DNA from: Thermoleophilia bacterium UBA6103
GTDB lineage: Bacteria; Actinomycetota; Thermoleophilia; UBA2241
Assembly: GCA_002423545.1 (NCBI GenBank)
Contig: DIWP01000041.1
Coordinates: 3,919-67,918 of the forward strand
Direction: 5' to 3'
DNA length: 64,000 bases
Notes under the pieces: generated by a model
The model's input: the letters and a program-made list of their open reading frames with translations, nothing else
Database searches by the model: none
What the model was told of the DNA's origin: nothing
Position numbers and translations under genes: made by a program
Part shown: one piece after another, positions 1 to 8,379 of the stretch
Layout: each line of letters opens with the position of its first letter
Position numbering within the stretch: the first letter of the stretch is position 1

Positions 1-1
1 T

Positions 2-361
2 CCGGACTACCTGCAGGAGGGCCTGGCGGTGGCTGCCGAGGGCGGCCACGACTGGTCGGCTCTCAAAGCGGCGCTGGCGGACGGCGCGCTCTCGCCGGCC
101 GTTCGCGACGCCATCGCGCTCGGCGACATCTGGTCGGGACGGTCCACGGAGGACGTCCGCGTGCTGTACAGCGCCGCCGGCTCCATGGTCGACTTCATCC
201 TGGTACGCTGGGACCCTGCGACGGTACGTCGCTGGGTGCGCGGCGTGGCCGACTGCGACCTGAGCCGCGAGGACATCGCGGCAGAGACGCGGCGGCATCT
301 CGGTCTGGGTTGGGCCGCCTTCGAGGCGGAGTGGCGCGAGCACGTGGAACGGTTACCATAG
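2..361 (+). CDS. Peptidase MA-like metallopeptidase, C-terminal part (partial)
   Basis: The frame is open from the window edge and ends at TAG, so the gene starts upstream. The first visible residues read PDYLQEGLAVAA, matching the EGLA motif that follows the zinc-binding HExxH helix in peptidase-MA-like (gluzincin) proteins; the Glu is the usual third metal ligand. The rest is the helical C-terminal lobe, with a YSAAGSMVDFI segment typical of these proteins. The HExxH itself lies outside the window, so activity cannot be judged. Seven bases separate it from the ABC transporter ATPase, suggesting a shared transcript. Family assignment is moderately sure; substrate unknown. Confidence 0.6.
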   Translation, partial: PDYLQEGLAVAAEGGHDWSALKAALADGALSPAVRDAIALGDIWSGRSTEDVRVLYSAAGSMVDFILVRWDPATVRRWVRGVADCDLSREDIAAETRRHLGLGWAAFEAEWREHVERLP

Positions 362-368
362 AGGCCGC

Positions 369-1325
369 ATGAACGACGTCGTCCTCTCCACGCACGGACT
401 CAGCAAGCGGTTCGGCGAGATCCTGGCCGTCGACGGCCTCGATCTCGCCGTCCACGCCGGCGACGTCTACGGCTTTCTGGGACCCAACGGCGCCGGCAAG
501 ACCACCGTCATCCGCATGATCCTCGGTCTCATCTGGCCCACCGAGGGTCACGTCGAAGTCCTCGGCAAGCGCGTGCCGGGTCAGCGTGAGGCGGCGCTGC
601 GGCACCTCGGCGGCTTCGTCGACGACCCGGTCTTCTACGGCGCCATGACGGCCCGCCGCAATCTGTGGCTGCTCGGCGAGATGAGCGGCAGCGCCGAGCC
701 CGAGCGCATCGAGGAGGTCCTCGAGAAGGTCGGGCTGGCCGACCGCGCCGACTCGAAGGTGGGCGGCTTCTCGCACGGCATGAAGCAGCGCCTGGGTATC
801 GCGCAGGCGCTGCTGCACTGTCCGGAGATCATCGTGCTCGATGAGCCCACCAGCGGTCTGGACCCCGGTGGCATGCGCGACGTACGTGAGCTGATCCGCG
901 ACCTGGGGCGTCAGGGCACCACCGTCTTTCTCTCTTCGCACCTGCTCCACGAGGTCGAGCTTGTCTGCACGCGGGCCGCCATCGTCAACCGTGGTCGCGT
1001 GGTAGTCGAGGGACCGGTCGAGGAGCTGAGACCGGACGGCATGGCCGTCAAGGTGGTGGTCGGGGATCGCGACAGAGCCGCCGAGGTGCTTGGCCTGCTG
1101 CCCGGCGAGCCGGCCGTCGTCCGGGACGGCGACGACCTCATGGTCACGATGCCCGACGAGGCCGTGCCGGAGATGGTCCGCCGTCTGGTGGCCGCCGATG
1201 TCGACGTCCGCGCCGTGGTCCCTGCCCCGGAGCGCGGACTGGAAGACGTGTTCCTGGAGCTCACCGGTGCCCAGGACGAGGCGCCGCGGCCGACGCGGCG
1301 CCAGCGCTGGAAGCTGCGCCCATGA
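369..1325 (+). CDS. ABC transporter ATP-binding protein (ABC-2 exporter type)
   Basis: This is the nucleotide-binding subunit of an exporter, 318 residues. The Walker A motif GPNGAGKTT lies near residue 38, the signature FSHGMKQRLG near 133 and Walker B IIVLDEPTSGLD near 154, followed by the SSHLLHEVE switch region. The roughly 100-residue C-terminal extension is usual for DrrA/CcmA-like ATPases of ABC-2 systems. The stop overlaps the start of the next gene by four bases (ATGA), which indicates translational coupling with the permease. Substrate cannot be read from the sequence; drug, lipid or polysaccharide export are possibilities. Confidence 0.9.
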   Translation: MNDVVLSTHGLSKRFGEILAVDGLDLAVHAGDVYGFLGPNGAGKTTVIRMILGLIWPTEGHVEVLGKRVPGQREAALRHLGGFVDDPVFYGAMTARRNLWLLGEMSGSAEPERIEEVLEKVGLADRADSKVGGFSHGMKQRLGIAQALLHCPEIIVLDEPTSGLDPGGMRDVRELIRDLGRQGTTVFLSSHLLHEVELVCTRAAIVNRGRVVVEGPVEELRPDGMAVKVVVGDRDRAAEVLGLLPGEPAVVRDGDDLMVTMPDEAVPEMVRRLVAADVDVRAVVPAPERGLEDVFLELTGAQDEAPRPTRRQRWKLRP

Positions 1326-2131
1326 AGCTCCTGTGGCTGGAGATCGTCAAGCTGCGCTACCAGAAGCGCACCTGGATCGGGCTCATCGGACTGGCCGTGA
1401 TCCCGATCATCGTCACCATCGCCATCTACCTCTCCGACGGTCCCGGAAGCGGCGGTCCCACCGCGCTGCCGTTCATCGCCGCGGCGCTGCGCAACGGCAT
1501 CATCGTGCCGATCCTGTCGCTGTTCGGCCTGGCGCCGTTCCTGCTCCCTCTGGCGGCCAGCATGGTGGGGGCGTTCACGATCGCCGGCGAGTGGGAGACA
1601 GGGACGCTCAAGACGATTCTCGGCCGTCCGGTGCGGCGCGGGTCGCTGCTGGCGGCCAAGTGGGGCGTGGCCCTGCTCTATCTCTTCGCCGCGCTGCTGC
1701 TCGTGTTCATCGTCGCCGTCCTCAGCGGACTGGTCGCCTTCGGCATCGACGACCTGGCGACGCCGTTCTTCACGTACACGGTCGCCACCGCGCTCTGGCT
1801 GTCGTTCCTCTCCTATCTCCTGGCGCTGGCCGTCGTCGCCAGCGTGGTCTCCCTGGCGGTGCTCTTCTCCACCATCACCGGTTCGAGCCTCACGGCGGCG
1901 GTCATGGCTCTGGTGCTGGTCATCGTGGTGCAGATCCTCTTGTCCTTCAGCTACTTCGACTTCCTGCAGCCGTACGTGTTCACCTCATACTTCACGATGT
2001 GGGCCGATCTGTTCCAGGAGCCGATCGTCTGGGAGCAGATCGTGAAGGGCCTCATCTGCACGACGGCCTGGTCGGCGGGCCTCACGGGCGCCGCGTGGTG
2101 GCGGTTCCGGCGGCGCGATATCCTCATCTGA
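1322..2131 (+). CDS. ABC-2 type transporter permease
   Basis: This 269-residue integral membrane protein has about six hydrophobic segments. The GEWETGTLKTILGRPVRR segment after the second helix is typical of the cytoplasmic loop of ABC-2 permeases of the NatB/YhaP type. It overlaps the ATPase gene by four bases and must be its membrane partner. No C-terminal accessory domain is present. The downstream alcohol dehydrogenase begins 51 bases later and need not be functionally linked. Substrate unknown. Confidence 0.85.
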   Translation: MKLLWLEIVKLRYQKRTWIGLIGLAVIPIIVTIAIYLSDGPGSGGPTALPFIAAALRNGIIVPILSLFGLAPFLLPLAASMVGAFTIAGEWETGTLKTILGRPVRRGSLLAAKWGVALLYLFAALLLVFIVAVLSGLVAFGIDDLATPFFTYTVATALWLSFLSYLLALAVVASVVSLAVLFSTITGSSLTAAVMALVLVIVVQILLSFSYFDFLQPYVFTSYFTMWADLFQEPIVWEQIVKGLICTTAWSAGLTGAAWWRFRRRDILI

Positions 2132-2182
2132 GAGCGAGCCTGCAGGCTCGATGACAGAACGCGATTCAAGCGGAAGGATCGG

Positions 2183-3580
2183 ATGGTCGGCATGAGCGAT
2201 GGAGCGCCCGAAGGCATGATGCGGGCCATGCGGCTCGTCGACCCGCTGCCGGCGACAGAGAGGCCGCTGCAGCTCGTCGAGCTGCCGATCCCCAGTCCCG
2301 GTCCCGGCGAGGTCCTCATCAGGGTGGAGGCGTGCGGGGTGTGTCACACCGACCTGCACACGGTCGAGGGTGACCTGGACCCTCATCGCGAGTCGGTGAT
2401 CCCGGGTCATCAGATCGTCGGCGAGATCGCGGCCTTCGGCGACTGGCCGGGCGGCGACAGGCCGGACTACCCGGCCGCCGACGGCCGCCCGCTGGAGCTC
2501 GGTGAGCGCGTCGGCGTGCCCTGGCTCTGGCGCACCGACGGCCAGTGCCGCTTCTGTCGTCGCGGTCAGGAGAACCTGTGCGAGCACGCGCTGTTCACCG
2601 GCTACGACGTGGACGGTGGCTACGCAGAGTACCACGTCGCCTCCGCCCCCTTCGTCTATCGCCTGCCGTCTGTCGACGCCGAGGGACACCCGATCCCGGC
2701 GACCAGCCTGGCGCCGCTGCTCTGCGCAGGGGTGATCGGCTACCGCTGTCTGCGGCTGGCCGGCGTCGTCGGCGACGATCACGGTCTGCCCGGTCGCCCG
2801 GCGCCATTTGAGCCCGGCGACGAGCCGGTCCCGCGTCCCTCGGCCTTCGGCGCCGCCCGCGCCCGGCCCAGCATGCGCGTGGCGCGGCTGCGCAGCGTCG
2901 CCGGCGCCATCCGCGAGGTCGGCGGGTCGCCGTCCGCCGGCGGCCCGCTGGACATGGTCGACGGCATCCTGGCCGAGGAGCTGGACGAGCCGGCCGGTCG
3001 GCTGGGACTGTTTGGCTTCGGCGCCGCCGCTCACCTCTGCCTGCAGATCGCCGTCAGCCGTGGCTGGCAGGTCTACGTCTTCACACGCTCGGAGGAGCAT
3101 CGCCGCCTGGCGCGCGAGCTGGGCGCCGTGTGGGCCGGCGCCTCCGGGCAGCGGCCCGGCGCGCCGGCCGAGGCGGCGCGGCAGACGCCGGGCCAGCTCA
3201 GCCTGAACGGCCGCGACGACGCCATGCGGGCAGCGGCCGCCGGCGACGAGACCTGGCTCGACGCCGCCATCGTGTTCGCGCCGGCCGGCGAGCTGGCGCT
3301 GGAGGCCCTCAAAGTCGTGGACAAGGCCGGCATCGTGGCGCTGGGCGGGATCCACTCGTCGCCGATCCCGCCGATCGACTACCCGGTCATCTACGACGAG
3401 CGCGTGCTGCGCAGCGTCGCCAACAGCACTCGTCGCGATGCCATCGAGCTGCTGCGCACGGCAGCTGCCATCCCGGTGCGCACCGAAGTCGAGACGTTCC
3501 CGCTGGAGCAGGCTAACGACGTACTGATCGCGCTCAAGGAGAGCCGCATCCGCGGCGCCGCGGTGCTGCAGATCGGCTGA
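2183..3580 (+). CDS. Zinc-dependent alcohol dehydrogenase family protein with insertions
   Basis: A medium-chain dehydrogenase/reductase of the zinc-binding alcohol dehydrogenase family (the subgroup known as adh_fam_2). The catalytic-zinc motif GVCHTDLHTVEGDL and the structural-zinc cysteines (CRFCRRGQENLC) are present, as are the NAD(P)-binding GLFGFGAAAH and the subfamily signature ERVLRSVANSTRRD. At 465 residues it is over 100 longer than usual. A Pro/Arg/Ala-rich insertion at about residues 190-270 separates the catalytic domain from the Rossmann motif, and a second of about 35 residues follows the second Rossmann strand. The ATG at 2183 has GGAAGG upstream; in-frame ATGs at 2192 and 2216 are alternatives. 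Expected reaction is NAD(P)-linked alcohol/aldehyde interconversion; substrate unknown. Confidence 0.85.
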   Translation: MVGMSDGAPEGMMRAMRLVDPLPATERPLQLVELPIPSPGPGEVLIRVEACGVCHTDLHTVEGDLDPHRESVIPGHQIVGEIAAFGDWPGGDRPDYPAADGRPLELGERVGVPWLWRTDGQCRFCRRGQENLCEHALFTGYDVDGGYAEYHVASAPFVYRLPSVDAEGHPIPATSLAPLLCAGVIGYRCLRLAGVVGDDHGLPGRPAPFEPGDEPVPRPSAFGAARARPSMRVARLRSVAGAIREVGGSPSAGGPLDMVDGILAEELDEPAGRLGLFGFGAAAHLCLQIAVSRGWQVYVFTRSEEHRRLARELGAVWAGASGQRPGAPAEAARQTPGQLSLNGRDDAMRAAAAGDETWLDAAIVFAPAGELALEALKVVDKAGIVALGGIHSSPIPPIDYPVIYDERVLRSVANSTRRDAIELLRTAAAIPVRTEVETFPLEQANDVLIALKESRIRGAAVLQIG

Positions 3581-3682
3581 ACGGCGCCCGGGAGGTCGGG
3601 TGCCACTGCGCGGCGCATCGACAGACGCACGCGACAGCGCTCAGGTCCGCTCGCCCGGGTCACGCCCGGACCGTCACTGTCC

Positions 3683-5698
3683 TCATATGCAGTCGAACAG
3701 CGCGTAGTCGGCCTCACCGGCCGCCTGGCCGCCTGCCGCGGCGCTCGCCGCGGCCCCATCCGCCGTCGCACAGGTGCCGGCCGGACCGCACACCGGGCCG
3801 ATCCGGCCGGTGCGGCGCGTCTCGTCGATGAACGCCTCGAACAGCGGTCGGATGAGGTCGCAGTACGGGAACGGTGCCCGCAGACCCGCCGGGCGCCCGG
3901 CGGCGACGGCTGCGTAGTGCGCTTGGACCCAGCACTCGCCGCCGCAGGCATCCACGACCGGGCAGTGCGCGCATTCGACCCGGTCGCGGGCGCGGCAGGC
4001 GCGCAGCAGCGTCAGGGCCGGAGATCTGCGCCACACGTCTTCCAGACGTTCGCGGCGCAGATCTCCGGCCACGAAGGCCGGGTCGCCGCAGGTGATGGTG
4101 CAGGCGTAGACCTTGCCGAAGGGGTCGATGGCGATGTCGCTGCAGCCGGCGGTGCAGAAGTCGCGCGCCTTGAGCAGCCGGCGGCGCCACGCGGGCACGT
4201 TGTCGATCGTCAGGGAGATCTCCGCGGCGGTGGCGACCAGCTCCTCGACCGCTGCCAGCATCTCGGCGCCGCTCGGGATGAGGTCGGGGTTCTCGATGAT
4301 GGCGCCGCGTTCGTGCGGCAGGATCAGGTGCATCTGCGTGGCGCCGGCCTCCTTCACGGCGCGTGCCAGGCTCGGAAGCGTCGGCAGCACCGGCGCCAGG
4401 AGTACGGTGTTGACGACCGGATGGAGGCCTTCCGCAGCCAGGTTGGTGATGGCATCGATCGTGTCCCGGTAGTTCCCGGTCCCACGGATGAGATCGTTGA
4501 CGGGCTCGTCGCCGTCGATGCTCAACAGCGGGCGTATCAGGCCGTGTCCGGCGGCGGCAAGGAGTGCCGCCGTCGAGGGATCGCAGCGGCCGTTGAAGAA
4601 GATGCGGACCCTGCGCTCACGCTCGCCGGAGACGTACGCGACCAGGTCGAGCAGATCGTCGCGGAGGAACGGATCGCCGCCGATGATGACGAAGCTTGTC
4701 GTGCCCAGCGCGACGCACTGGTCGATGATGTCGCGCCACTCCTCCGTCGTGAGCTCACGAGCGAGACGCCGGTCGGCCCGGTTGTAGCAGTGCGGGCAAC
4801 CGAGACCGCAGCGGTCGGTCACGTGGAGGTAGACGTCGCGGAGTGTGTCGAGCGGCTCGCCGCGCAGGGCTCGACTCGTCCCGCCGCCGGGGCGTGCATC
4901 TGTGGCGGCGTCGGCGGTGAGGCGCTCGAAGACCGGTAGGTCGGCGCCATCATCGACGTCGACCCAGAGGGGCAGGATCGCGACGGTGAGCCCCGCTCTC
5001 GCCGCCACTCGCTCCACGTCGACCCGCGCCGTGGCCGTCCCCATCCGGGCCTCGATCAATGCCCGTCTCAGTTCCGCGGAGTGGGCTTTCCATGTCGCAC
5101 TACCTACGGCGATCAGGTAGAAGCCCCCGTCGGCCGCAGGTCCCAGCGCCAGGGCGCCGTCCCGATGCTCGGCCAGCGACGTGAACGCCTGCTCGAGGTA
5201 GGCACCGGGCAGGGCAGGGCTGTCGCCGTTCACGAGCGCCACCATGGAGTAGCCGCGTGCGAAGAGGTCGTCGAAGAGATTGGCGAGGCGCTCGCCGAGA
5301 TGGTCGCCGCGCTGGGAGACAAGGTGCCAGCGTCCGGCCACCAGGCCGAGCTCGCCCAGGACCTTTTCGTCAGGAGCGTCCGGAATGGGGCGGCGTCCGC
5401 CGCTGCGCTCGCCGACCCGCCCGGCATCTTCCGGAGAGACGCACGGCTCGTCGAGCAGAGCGACGAAGCGGTCCGCCGAACGGAGCTTCTCGGCGGCCAC
5501 GAAGCTGTCTTTGAGCAGGCGACGGTAGATATCGAGGGCGACATCGGCCCCCACGTCGGCCGCCAGACGCGTCTTCACCGCGCCGGCGAGCGGACGCCGG
5601 GCGGTGATCGCGATGGCGCGACGAGCCGCCCCCGGAGCTGCTCCTGCATCGTCAGCCATCGACCTCATCCCCGTCGACCGGAGCGGACGGCGAGCCAC
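3683..5698 (-). CDS. Fusion of TIGR04282-type glycosyltransferase and radical SAM/SPASM protein
   Basis: Two enzymes in one 671-residue chain. Residues about 25-265 are a DUF2064 (TIGR04282, rSAM/selenodomain-associated transferase 1) nucleotide-sugar transferase-like domain, with the TARRPLAGAVKTRLA start and the VNGDSPALP metal-site segment. Residues about 288-640 are a radical SAM domain with the cluster motif CGLGCPHC near residue 295 and a C-terminal SPASM-like set of cysteines (CTAGC, CTITC, CAHC, CGGEC). The protein ends in an Ala/Gly-rich tail finishing ALFDCI. The ATG at 5698 lies 22 bases after the upstream GT87-like gene stop; the internal MADD start at about 5656 is an alternative. 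Likely acts in glycoconjugate or modified-peptide synthesis; substrate unknown. Confidence 0.8.
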   Translation of the reverse strand: MARRPLRSTGMRSMADDAGAAPGAARRAIAITARRPLAGAVKTRLAADVGADVALDIYRRLLKDSFVAAEKLRSADRFVALLDEPCVSPEDAGRVGERSGGRRPIPDAPDEKVLGELGLVAGRWHLVSQRGDHLGERLANLFDDLFARGYSMVALVNGDSPALPGAYLEQAFTSLAEHRDGALALGPAADGGFYLIAVGSATWKAHSAELRRALIEARMGTATARVDVERVAARAGLTVAILPLWVDVDDGADLPVFERLTADAATDARPGGGTSRALRGEPLDTLRDVYLHVTDRCGLGCPHCYNRADRRLARELTTEEWRDIIDQCVALGTTSFVIIGGDPFLRDDLLDLVAYVSGERERRVRIFFNGRCDPSTAALLAAAGHGLIRPLLSIDGDEPVNDLIRGTGNYRDTIDAITNLAAEGLHPVVNTVLLAPVLPTLPSLARAVKEAGATQMHLILPHERGAIIENPDLIPSGAEMLAAVEELVATAAEISLTIDNVPAWRRRLLKARDFCTAGCSDIAIDPFGKVYACTITCGDPAFVAGDLRRERLEDVWRRSPALTLLRACRARDRVECAHCPVVDACGGECWVQAHYAAVAAGRPAGLRAPFPYCDLIRPLFEAFIDETRRTGRIGPVCGPAGTCATADGAAASAAAGGQAAGEADYALFDCI

Positions 5699-5720
5699 CC
5701 GGCGTAGTGCCCGCGGTCGC

Positions 5721-7070
5721 TCACTCGATTCGGCGCCAGTCTACTATGGAAGGCGGGCGAGCCGCGCTTTCCGCGGGCGTCTCGGCGCCGTCTCCGACAC
5801 CACGCTGTGCGTCTGCCTGCCCGCCCACAGTCGCCTCCGCCCGTTCCCGCGACCAGCGTCCAATCGCCGGTATACCGGCCAGGAGTGGGAGGTAGCTGAG
5901 CAGGTGGAGCCAGCCTCGATAGAGCGGCCAACCGGCGTAGGCGGCCTCACCGGCGATACCGGCGAGGCCCAGATAGACCGGCATGCGGATGCCGGCGGCG
6001 ACGGCCAGCGTCGCCGGCGCCAGCCAGTACCACGAGTGGACCACCGGCACCACGAGCAGCAGGACGGTGGCCGACCACGAGAACGCCTGCGCGACGTGCT
6101 CACGGCCCGGCATGCGGAGGGCGATCAGGACGGCGCCGCCGATCGCCGCGGCGGCGCAGACGAGCACCGCGGCCGGCCGCGGCGTGAGCTGTTCGACCAG
6201 GAAGAAGCCGAGAGCGTTGCCGGTCGGGTAGAAGCTGCCCAACGACCCGCGCGCGCCCCCGCCGAGCAGGTACGGGATGTAGGGGATGCCGAAGGCGACG
6301 ATGAACGCGGGCAGCAGGCGGGTCGCCCGCGCCCGGCCGCCGAGAAGCGCCGGGATGAGCAGGAACGCGGGCGTGAGCTTGAGGGCGGCGGCCAGTCCCA
6401 GCGCCGCCCCCGCCCACGCGTCGCGGCGACGCAGCAGGAGGAGCGCCGCGGCGACGATGAAGAACACGGCCGCCGCCTCGAGGTGCGCCGAGCTCCACGT
6501 CTCGAGGATCACCAGCGGGCAGAGGAGATAGAGCGTCAGTGCCTCCGGTCGTCGCCGGCGGGGAGCGAGCAGCCAGACAGCTCCGGCGGTCAGCAGCTCG
6601 AAGAAGCCGAAGAGGACCTTGAAGGCCGTCAGGCCGCCACCGAGCGCGGTGACGCCCGCGAAGAGGCCTTCGGCCAGCGGCGGGTAGATGGTACGGACGC
6701 CGGGATGGTTGATGAGATCGCGGTCCGCATACTCGATGCGGTCCAGGAGCGGGCTCGACGGCGGATGCCTGTAGGGGTCGATCCCGGCCAGCTGCACACG
6801 GCCGTCCCAGATGTAGCGGTGGTAGTCGTCGGAGAGGCTCGGCACCGTGGGCAGGAACGCGAGCCGCACGAGAAGCGCGGCCAGGACGACGTATCGCAGA
6901 CGGAGCGCCGCGGGAGCAGAAACGACGAGCAGATAGCCGACAGTGGCGACCGCATACAGTACGAGGAACACCGCCGTGCGCTGTCGCAGGTCACCGAGGA
7001 ACGGCAGGGCCAGCAGCGCGACGCAGGTGACGCCCAGGCCGAGGAGCGCGCGTGGACGAGGACCGATCAC
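5721..7070 (-). CDS. GT87-like polytopic glycosyltransferase
   Basis: A 449-residue membrane protein with about eleven hydrophobic helices. The early extracytoplasmic loop reads SDDYHRYIWDGRVQLAGIDP, the Asp-rich pattern of GT-C enzymes of the GT87/DUF2029 type that use polyprenyl-phosphate sugars. A second conserved loop ends in IYPPLAEGLF. It starts with GTG at 7070, and its start region overlaps the divergent GT2 gene by 19 bases, so the two share a control region. It is co-oriented with, and 22 bases from, the glycosyltransferase-radical SAM fusion. Probably transfers mannose or a similar sugar from the lipid carrier made by the GT2 neighbour (inference). Confidence 0.75.
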   Translation of the reverse strand: MIGPRPRALLGLGVTCVALLALPFLGDLRQRTAVFLVLYAVATVGYLLVVSAPAALRLRYVVLAALLVRLAFLPTVPSLSDDYHRYIWDGRVQLAGIDPYRHPPSSPLLDRIEYADRDLINHPGVRTIYPPLAEGLFAGVTALGGGLTAFKVLFGFFELLTAGAVWLLAPRRRRPEALTLYLLCPLVILETWSSAHLEAAAVFFIVAAALLLLRRRDAWAGAALGLAAALKLTPAFLLIPALLGGRARATRLLPAFIVAFGIPYIPYLLGGGARGSLGSFYPTGNALGFFLVEQLTPRPAAVLVCAAAAIGGAVLIALRMPGREHVAQAFSWSATVLLLVVPVVHSWYWLAPATLAVAAGIRMPVYLGLAGIAGEAAYAGWPLYRGWLHLLSYLPLLAGIPAIGRWSRERAEATVGGQADAQRGVGDGAETPAESAARPPSIVDWRRIE

Positions 7071-7912
7071 GAGAGACCACCGATGCGACGGGGTCCGCGG
7101 CGGCGAAGGCGGCGGCGCAGGACGGCGCGATGGACTCTGCGGAGCAGCCGGACTGCGGGATCGGCTCTGCGGAGCAGCCGGCCGGCGGGATCGGCATCGT
7201 GGTGCCGGTCCTCGATGAGGCGGCGGCCCTGCCGGCGCTGCTCGAGGAGGTGCGCGCCGCCGGGCTGCTGCCGCGGACGGCCTTCATCGACAACGGCTCC
7301 ACCGACGGCAGCGCCGAGCAGATCAAAGCCGCCGGCGGCCGGCTGCTGCGGGAGCCTCGTCGCGGCTATGGCTACCCGTGTCTGAAGGGATCGCGGGCGG
7401 TCGCGTCCGCGGGAGCGCACGTGATCGTCTTCATGGAGGCCGACGGCAGCGACGACCCGGCCGAGGTGGCCGGTCTGGCGGCCCCGGTCCTCGATGGTTC
7501 GGCCGACCTGGTCATCGGCTCGCGCCGCCGCGCCGTACGGGCAGCCGGAGGCATGCCGCCTCATCAGCGCCTCGGGAACGCCCTCGCCCGGGCGTCGTTG
7601 CGCATCCTCTTCGGGCTGTCGATTGCCGACAACGGCCCGTTCCGTGCCGTCCGCGCGGACCTGCTGCAGCGGCTGCACATGCGTCCGCGTGCCTATGCCT
7701 GGACCACCGAGATGACCGTCAAGGCGCACCTCCTCGGCGCCCGGATCGCCGTCGTGGAGACCGGGTACCGTCGCCGCGCCGGTGTGTCGAAGATCGCCGG
7801 CACCGCCTCCGGTACTCTCGGCGCCTTCTCCGGCATCTTCGGCACCATGCTATGGCTCAGGCTGTGCGGTGCAAGTGCGCGCCGTAGGGACCGCGGTCGG
7901 CCCTCCTCCTGA
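7052..7912 (+). CDS. Glycosyltransferase family 2 (polyprenyl-phosphate mannosyltransferase-like)
   Basis: A cytoplasmic GT-A enzyme with the nucleotide-binding GIVVPVLDEAAALPALL start, the FIDNGSTDGSAEQ motif, a DxD-like EADGSDD and the C-terminal YRRRAGVSKIAGT signature of DPM1-type transferases. It lacks the C-terminal membrane helices of longer DPM synthases. Between the GTG start at 7052 (GAGGAG upstream) and the catalytic domain is a 25-residue stretch with a short duplicated Ser-Ala-Glu-Gln-Pro motif; an internal start at 7130 is possible. It is divergent from the GT87-like gene and likely makes the lipid-linked sugar that enzyme uses. Confidence 0.8.
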   Translation: MDEDRSRETTDATGSAAAKAAAQDGAMDSAEQPDCGIGSAEQPAGGIGIVVPVLDEAAALPALLEEVRAAGLLPRTAFIDNGSTDGSAEQIKAAGGRLLREPRRGYGYPCLKGSRAVASAGAHVIVFMEADGSDDPAEVAGLAAPVLDGSADLVIGSRRRAVRAAGGMPPHQRLGNALARASLRILFGLSIADNGPFRAVRADLLQRLHMRPRAYAWTTEMTVKAHLLGARIAVVETGYRRRAGVSKIAGTASGTLGAFSGIFGTMLWLRLCGASARRRDRGRPSS

Positions 7913-8035
7913 AGTGCCTTTCCGCCCGGCGACGTCGACCGGCTTCTCCGAATCATCTCGTCATCGTTTGAGGCCTCCAACGTGACGCCGGATGGGACCT
8001 GCGTGCGAGCAAGGCACCAGGCGGTCGCGGGTCAC

Positions 8036-8083
8036 CGGCGGTCAGCGAAGCGTGGTCGACGGCGGTTAGCGAAGCGTTGTCGA
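8036..8083 (+). repeat. Imperfect 24-bp tandem duplication
   Basis: Two consecutive 24-base units, both starting CGGCGG and containing AGCGAAGCG, differ at only two positions. They lie in the 208-base gap before the zinc-ribbon gene, about 40 bases upstream of its start. Either a local slippage duplication or a paired binding site. No other element was recognised in this gap. Confidence 0.6.
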
Positions 8084-8120
8084 CGGGTAGAATCTGACTC
8101 CCGATGCGAGGAGCCCGGCC

Positions 8121-8360
8121 ATGGCCAGCGTGCATCGTCTGCGGTCCATCGACAGCGGCGACGAGGTCGTCGAGCTGCACTCCCAGCCTGCCAGCGTGTC
8201 TCCGCTCGGCAGCGCACGGTGTGCTCTCTGCGGCGCCTCGCTCGTCGGCGAGCCGGTCTGGTATCACATGGTGTCCCCACTGGTCTCGATGGGATCGGTC
8301 ACTGTGTGCAGGAAGTGCCACAAAGTGGCACTGAGCGAGGGCTACCGCCCTGCCGACTGA
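8121..8360 (+). CDS. Small zinc-ribbon protein
   Basis: A 79-residue protein with two cysteine pairs, CALC near residue 35 and CRKC near residue 60, forming a probable zinc ribbon. The segment between them, which includes the pair VWYHM, resembles small zinc-finger proteins of unknown role. The start ATG is preceded by GCGAGGAG. Only 19 bases separate it from the ferrochelatase-like gene, so the two are probably co-transcribed. No enzymatic residues can be recognised. Confidence 0.6.
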   Translation: MASVHRLRSIDSGDEVVELHSQPASVSPLGSARCALCGASLVGEPVWYHMVSPLVSMGSVTVCRKCHKVALSEGYRPAD

Positions 8361-8379
8361 AGCGCCTGCGCAGCAGAGC

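Noticed and set aside
3917..7385. Long plus-strand frames over the glycosyltransferase locus
   Set aside because: They are antisense to well-supported genes and show Arg/Gly/Gln-rich, patternless sequence.
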